Assembly (NCBI GenBank): GCA_013151585.1
Contig: JAADHY010000198.1
Coordinates: forward strand, 1-8,264
Direction of reading: 5' to 3'
Origin: Planctomycetota bacterium
Lineage (GTDB): Bacteria > Planctomycetota > Planctomycetia > Planctomycetales > Planctomycetaceae
DNA: 8,264 bases
Below, piece after piece: positions 6,601-8,264 of the stretch. Under the pieces are notes generated by a model that saw only the letters and a list, made by a program, of their open reading frames with translations, searched no databases and was not told the origin of the DNA. The translations under genes and the position numbers were made by a program. The stretch's first letter is position 1. Each line of letters starts with the position of its first letter.

Positions 6601-8264
6601 GCTGAATCCGGCCAGACGAATGCCGTCCCCCTGAGGGCCCTCGCCCCCGTTTCGACCGTAGAATCCGTCGGTAAACGTGGCCGTGGTTCCGCCGTCAGCA
6701 ATGACGACGCCGTCTTCTTCGTTGTTCGTGACGAGCACGGACTGGACAACACCCGTCGAGTTCTCGAAGGTCACCGACCCGTCGATGCTTTGCACGTAAA
6801 CGCCGCGCTGCTGATGATCCCCAGCCCCGGCAGAATCTCGAAACCGAGCCCCCTGGACGAGCAAGTTGCCGGCAATTGCGACACCGTCGGCGTCCGCCCC
6901 GTCCGATGCGGTCAGGCCGTCGCCGACCGCGTCGTCGTCCTGATCGTTGTCATTGGCGATGGTCCGGACTAACGTCACATTGCCGGCAACGTCGACCAAC
7001 TCAATCCCATGATCGTCGTTTCTCTTGTATTGGCCGTCCGCGTCGTTGAAAGTCCCGACCGATTGCAGCACGGCCCCGGCGCCGCCGTTATGGTTCGCCA
7101 TCACACTGGTCGTCGTCACACTGGCCACGTTTGACGCATCGATTCCGTCATCCGTGTTGCCGGTGTAAGTGCCTCCGCTGACGGTCAATGTTGCCAAGTT
7201 CGACGCGTTCAGGCCGTCGATGCCGTTGTTGTCCGGACCAACGTTTGTCAGCGTCGCCGTGTTCGAGCCGTCGCCCACAAGCACGATACCGTGCCCGCCC
7301 ACATTGCCATCGTACGTGCCGTTGTCGATCGCCAGTGTGCTGAACGCCCCCTGCAGCGAGAACCCGTGGCCCGCTCCGTCCTGACCGTTCTGACTGAAGC
7401 TGCCGCCGTCCACGTCCACATTTGCCCCGATGTTCGTCCCTTGCAAACCGTCGTCCTGATTCTGCGTCGACGTCACGGCGTTCACCGTCAGCGTACCGGT
7501 CACTCCGTCCAAGTTGATCCCGTCCACGCCGTTCGAGTTCGTCGTGATCGTATCCAACGTGGCGTTCGTAATCGTTTGGCCGATGAGCCCGTTGACCGTG
7601 TTGTTGCTGGCCGAGGTCCCGTTCTGGACCGTGAGCGTGCCGATCTGGCTCACATCGATCCCGTCATCCGTGTTGCCGGTGTAAGTGCCTCCGCTGACGG
7701 TCAATGTTGCCAAGTTCGTCGCGTTCAGACCGTCGATGCCGTTGTTGTCCGGACCAACGTTCGTCAGCGTCGCGGTGTTTGAGCCGTCGCCCACAAGCAC
7801 GATACCGTGCCCGCCCACATTGCCATCGTACGTGCCGTTGTCGATCGTCAGTGTGCTGAACGAGCCTTGCAATGAGAAACCATCACCGGCGCCGCCTTGA
7901 CCATTGGTGTCGAACGAGCTGTCGTCGACGTCGACCACGCCCGAAATGTTGGTGCCGTGGAAGCCGTCGACGGCGTTTTGAGTGACCGACAGACGCTGCA
8001 ACGTGATGTTTGTCACACCATCGGCGAGAATCCCGTGTCCGTTGGCTCCGGCCCCATCCCGGACGGTCAGGTCCTCCACGACAACCGAATCGGCTGCAAT
8101 CGTGATGACTGACGAATTGGGATTGCTCACCAGCCTAGCGGTCGTTCGATTCTGATCTGTTCCGTCGATGGTGACGCCAGCCGCCTCGACGCGAATCGGC
8201 CCCCGCACTCGAGCCTCATACCCGACTGCACTCGTCGCGTTTATTGTGACATCGCCGGCCCGAA
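3667..8264 (-). CDS. Giant secreted beta-helix/RTX calcium-binding surface protein (5' partial)
   Basis: At least 1531 residues are visible. The frame runs off the right edge with no stop, and the codons before the GTG at 8206-8208 (RAGDVTINATSAVGYEAR) continue the same beta-rich style, so the true start lies outside. Modules from the N-terminal side: about 26 right-handed parallel beta-helix coils (roughly 6060-8264), each marked by DGL/HGI-type turns and Asn-rich ends; the motif DTGANQLQNTP and a beta-sandwich ending GTSEFS (about 5594-6045), a pairing common in bacterial beta-helix surface proteins; a linker (about 5366-5593); a module with an acidic DUF4114-like end, WEDSYAP...SNDFD...DDAIIIF (about 4706-5365); a beta-rich linker domain (about 4420-4705); about 24 RTX nonapeptides (3730-4416); and a short tail ending FADWVDTL. 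The visible part has no cysteine and only about 7 lysines and is rich in Asp, Gly, Asn and Thr, which fits a calcium-stabilised extracellular protein. Likely roles are adhesion, matrix or polysaccharide contact; no catalytic residues can be assigned. The signal peptide and secretion route cannot be seen. Confidence 0.95.
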   Translation of the reverse strand, partial: RAGDVTINATSAVGYEARVRGPIRVEAAGVTIDGTDQNRTTARLVSNPNSSVITIAADSVVVEDLTVRDGAGANGHGILADGVTNITLQRLSVTQNAVDGFHGTNISGVVDVDDSSFDTNGQGGAGDGFSLQGSFSTLTIDNGTYDGNVGGHGIVLVGDGSNTATLTNVGPDNNGIDGLNATNLATLTVSGGTYTGNTDDGIDVSQIGTLTVQNGTSASNNTVNGLIGQTITNATLDTITTNSNGVDGINLDGVTGTLTVNAVTSTQNQDDGLQGTNIGANVDVDGGSFSQNGQDGAGHGFSLQGAFSTLAIDNGTYDGNVGGHGIVLVGDGSNTATLTNVGPDNNGIDGLNASNLATLTVSGGTYTGNTDDGIDASNVASVTTTSVMANHNGGAGAVLQSVGTFNDADGQYKRNDDHGIELVDVAGNVTLVRTIANDNDQDDDAVGDGLTASDGADADGVAIAGNLLVQGARFRDSAGAGDHQQRGVYVQSIDGSVTFENSTGVVQSVLVTNNEEDGVVIADGGTTATFTDGFYGRNGGEGPQGDGIRLAGFSGNAVFTRVQIETSTDDGLDATNMDDIVLVDVVMRANGGHGAELSTAASLEDTSGVYRSNGADGLQAASIGPVNLTGTRAEDNAQNGVELITVDPGPGVHGTIQNGEFTNNGFAGLHYTDVDRIDVSGNLITGNGTLAGPGDPDDGIRIESGVGNRIQQNTIYANSNLGIDLASAGELANDVTLNDKDFGTPTNSDADTGANQLQNTPEILYVFADRDAGGQIETLTLVYHVPTPTVATGLTIEFFLADFLPDGTELTPATGRDGREGPTLIATDLYAQDQALSPRTVTFTRADISADALAVLDRADVARFEKQLRIVATATHPDDGTSEFSRAAVLNPKPGIEPTPVSTSDSRHPGEVPQRNYVDPLAEAGFLFTPGPDNPDPAELPDWQFEWTMDGQWDPDGDGLPPTTLPSFMDSEFGLYRVDTWDGRVGGERPIISTAPLDRNENYAAAALDPANITILRNKDGVPALTRSAAGIAVPVTPQERLAFYLVRNSTSQNLLEDPDNPATDPTMQSNPTNAPLVPDGTVLDQTNELLLFQDRALAFFSFADANPDSHYLGQGPKHHIRTELILEGDDPRFPNAPHDHDGDFTGQVAVYWEDSYAPDNTTIGSNDFDQERRDGDDAIIIFYDPFVQPVVVQTDDPGSSAFDASQGMLSIAADAPDDSLTIQTDAAGAVQILINGVLDTSLGTIAASDVRQIVVTGGDGANAIDLSGVTAAEFTNLQAVYVFGGDGDDVIVASDFADTIYAGAGNDFVNAGDGSNVVDGGFGDDTLAGGLSSDTLQGGPGRDFLFGNAGADWLDGGSGDDFLYGQGGSGDSLFGGTGRDYLAGGAGHDRLDGGRDSDTLLGQAGNDWLDGGAGDDQLDGGAGNDTLRGQAGDDTLQSASGNNGMTGGDGNDRLVGGVGNDTLLGGDGNDLLLGNAGQDVALGGDGDDYVKGQGGSRDTLAGGLGDDTVLGSSSEIDESFTFFADWVDTL
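3730..4416 (-). repeat. RTX (GGxGxDxLx) calcium-binding nonapeptide array
   Basis: About 24 tandem nonapeptides can be counted by eye, from FGGDGDDVI to AGGLGDDTV. In known RTX proteins such repeats fold into a parallel beta-roll that binds one calcium per turn, usually only after export, where calcium is high. Two units are one residue longer, with a GQGGS core (about 4141-4170 and 3762-3792), and one is degenerate (QSASGNNGM, about 3925-3953). The repeats make the DNA 27-bp periodic, which also creates long open frames on the opposite strand that should not be taken as genes. Confidence 0.93.
7141..7464 (-). repeat. Intragenic duplication, C-terminal copy (5 beta-helix coils)
   Basis: This block matches 7657-7980 at an offset of exactly 516 bp (172 codons), so the reading frame is kept. 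Hand alignment of 7141-7344 with 7657-7860 gives about 7 differences in 204 bp; identity falls off toward 7464. It encodes the segment from DGLQGTNIGANVDVDGGSF to GNTDDGID. Copies are direct and in frame, with no terminal inverted repeats, so this is domain duplication and not a mobile element. Confidence 0.9.
7657..7980 (-). repeat. Intragenic duplication, N-terminal copy (5 beta-helix coils)
   Basis: This is the partner of the block at 7141-7464. It encodes the segment from DGFHGTNISGVVDVDDSSF to GNTDDGID. The 192 bp between the copies (7465-7656) encode two further coils that are not repeated after the second copy. The two copies are therefore offset by seven coils (about 24.6 residues each) but share only about five. 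Confidence 0.9.

Noticed and set aside
7141..7980. Possible CRISPR or mobile element because of spaced direct repeats
   Set aside because: The repeats are long, coding, in frame and only two in number, without terminal inverted repeats or a transposase.

Overview
The window comes from a high-GC bacterium, most likely a planctomycete. Three things point there: a very long Hanks-type kinase with a C-R-R-N-P motif just before its membrane helix and a coiled-coil/TPR C-terminus, a giant acidic cysteine-free right-handed beta-helix/RTX surface protein, and the absence of any operon of ordinary metabolic genes. This assignment rests on recognising family styles, not on a search.

Layout: bases 2-49 (+) hold the last 15 codons of a gene that enters from the left. 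After a 44-bp gap, a convergent 1114-residue serine/threonine protein kinase lies on the minus strand (94-3438). A 228-bp intergenic region follows (3439-3666), holding the kinase ribosome binding site, a weak candidate promoter and a small hairpin next to the neighbouring stop codon. The rest of the window (3667 to the right edge, minus strand) is one giant gene. It is still open at the edge, so its N-terminus, including any signal peptide, is missing. Together the two large genes fill nearly the whole window. I see no rRNA, tRNA, CRISPR array, insertion sequence or phage gene.

The giant protein reads, from its visible N-terminal side: about 26 coils of right-handed parallel beta-helix; a D-T-G-A-N-x-L-Q-N motif and a beta-sandwich ending in G-T-S-E-F-S; a less familiar module with a DUF4114-like acidic end; a linker beta domain; about 24 RTX (GGxGxD) calcium-binding nonapeptides; and a short aromatic tail. 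A 5-coil block of the helix is duplicated at an offset of exactly 516 bp (172 codons), with its core about 97% identical at DNA level, so the duplication or a gene-conversion event is recent.

The kinase is probably a membrane sensor: cytoplasmic kinase domain, one membrane helix, then a coiled coil and a TPR-like domain on the far side of the membrane. Nothing in the sequence links it functionally to the giant protein beyond tandem orientation. I do not see a recognisable multi-gene novel system here. The points most worth a second look are the recent intragenic duplication, the DUF4114-like module between helix and RTX array, the tail after the RTX array, and two unusual positions in the kinase active site.
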